Shown piece by piece: positions 23,852 through 23,864 of a stretch of DNA of 23,864 bases (position 1 is the stretch's first letter; every line of letters starts with the position of its first letter). The DNA lies in assembly GCA_030148625.1 (NCBI GenBank), contig JASBTC010000220.1, forward strand, positions 1-23,864, read 5' to 3'. Both the position numbers and the translations under genes were made by a program. The notes beneath the pieces are model-generated. The model was given only the letters and a program-made list of their open reading frames with translations. It had not been told where the DNA came from and ran no database searches. Origin of the DNA: Sphingobium sp. (GTDB lineage Bacteria > Pseudomonadota > Alphaproteobacteria > Sphingomonadales > Sphingomonadaceae).

Positions 23852-23864
23852 TACTTGGCTCGAT

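Overview
The window looks like chromosomal DNA of a high-GC alphaproteobacterium, most probably a sphingomonad. This is inferred from the GC-saturated third codon positions, the fixGHI-type cbb3 cluster with a co-directional FNR-type regulator, and the general character of the proteins. No taxonomic search was possible.

Region 1 (1-8235, all minus strand) is a complete microaerobic respiration module read right to left: an FNR-type [4Fe-4S] regulator, then ccoN, ccoO, ccoQ, ccoP, ccoG, fixH/ccoH and ccoI. CcoI, the copper P-type ATPase, runs off the left edge. ccoQ (53 codons) is easily missed. From ccoO onward every gene overlaps the next by 4 to 14 bases, so the set is probably one translationally coupled operon that makes the oxidase (NOQP) and then its maturation factors (GHI), with the oxygen sensor as first or near-first gene.

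Region 2 (about 8236-20912) is an accessory-looking stretch with more relaxed third-position usage and many short genes. It holds a small potassium-channel-like protein, a lipoprotein, one or two small unknown ORFs, a zinc alcohol dehydrogenase, a metallo-beta-lactamase/beta-CASP exonuclease-like protein, a universal stress protein coupled to a P-type cation ATPase, a conserved unknown protein, a NUDIX hydrolase, a proline-rich small protein, a VIT1/CCC1-type transporter coupled to an NRAMP-like transporter with altered metal-site motifs, and a truncated AlbA_2 (Schlafen-like) domain ORF. The mix of USP, ADH, beta-CASP protein and cation pumps next to an FNR/cbb3 operon suggests a low-oxygen or stress-adaptation set, but I found no convincing FNR box to link them.

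Region 3 (20913-23864, minus strand) begins with a tRNA-Ser(GGA). Beside its 3' end lies an unusual set of inverted and direct repeats. Next comes a two-component pair: an AAA+ response regulator of the sigma-54-activator class with a variant GAFTDA loop, overlapping a membrane-anchored histidine kinase. A near-consensus sigma-54 promoter (-12 GC changed to GA) lies upstream of the regulator.

No integrase, transposase, CRISPR array or rRNA was seen. No complete, clearly novel multi-gene system is evident. The best leads are the repeat structure at the tRNA, the divergent NRAMP/VIT pair, the PEEFP-type ATPase and its stress-gene neighbours, and the GAFTDA regulator.
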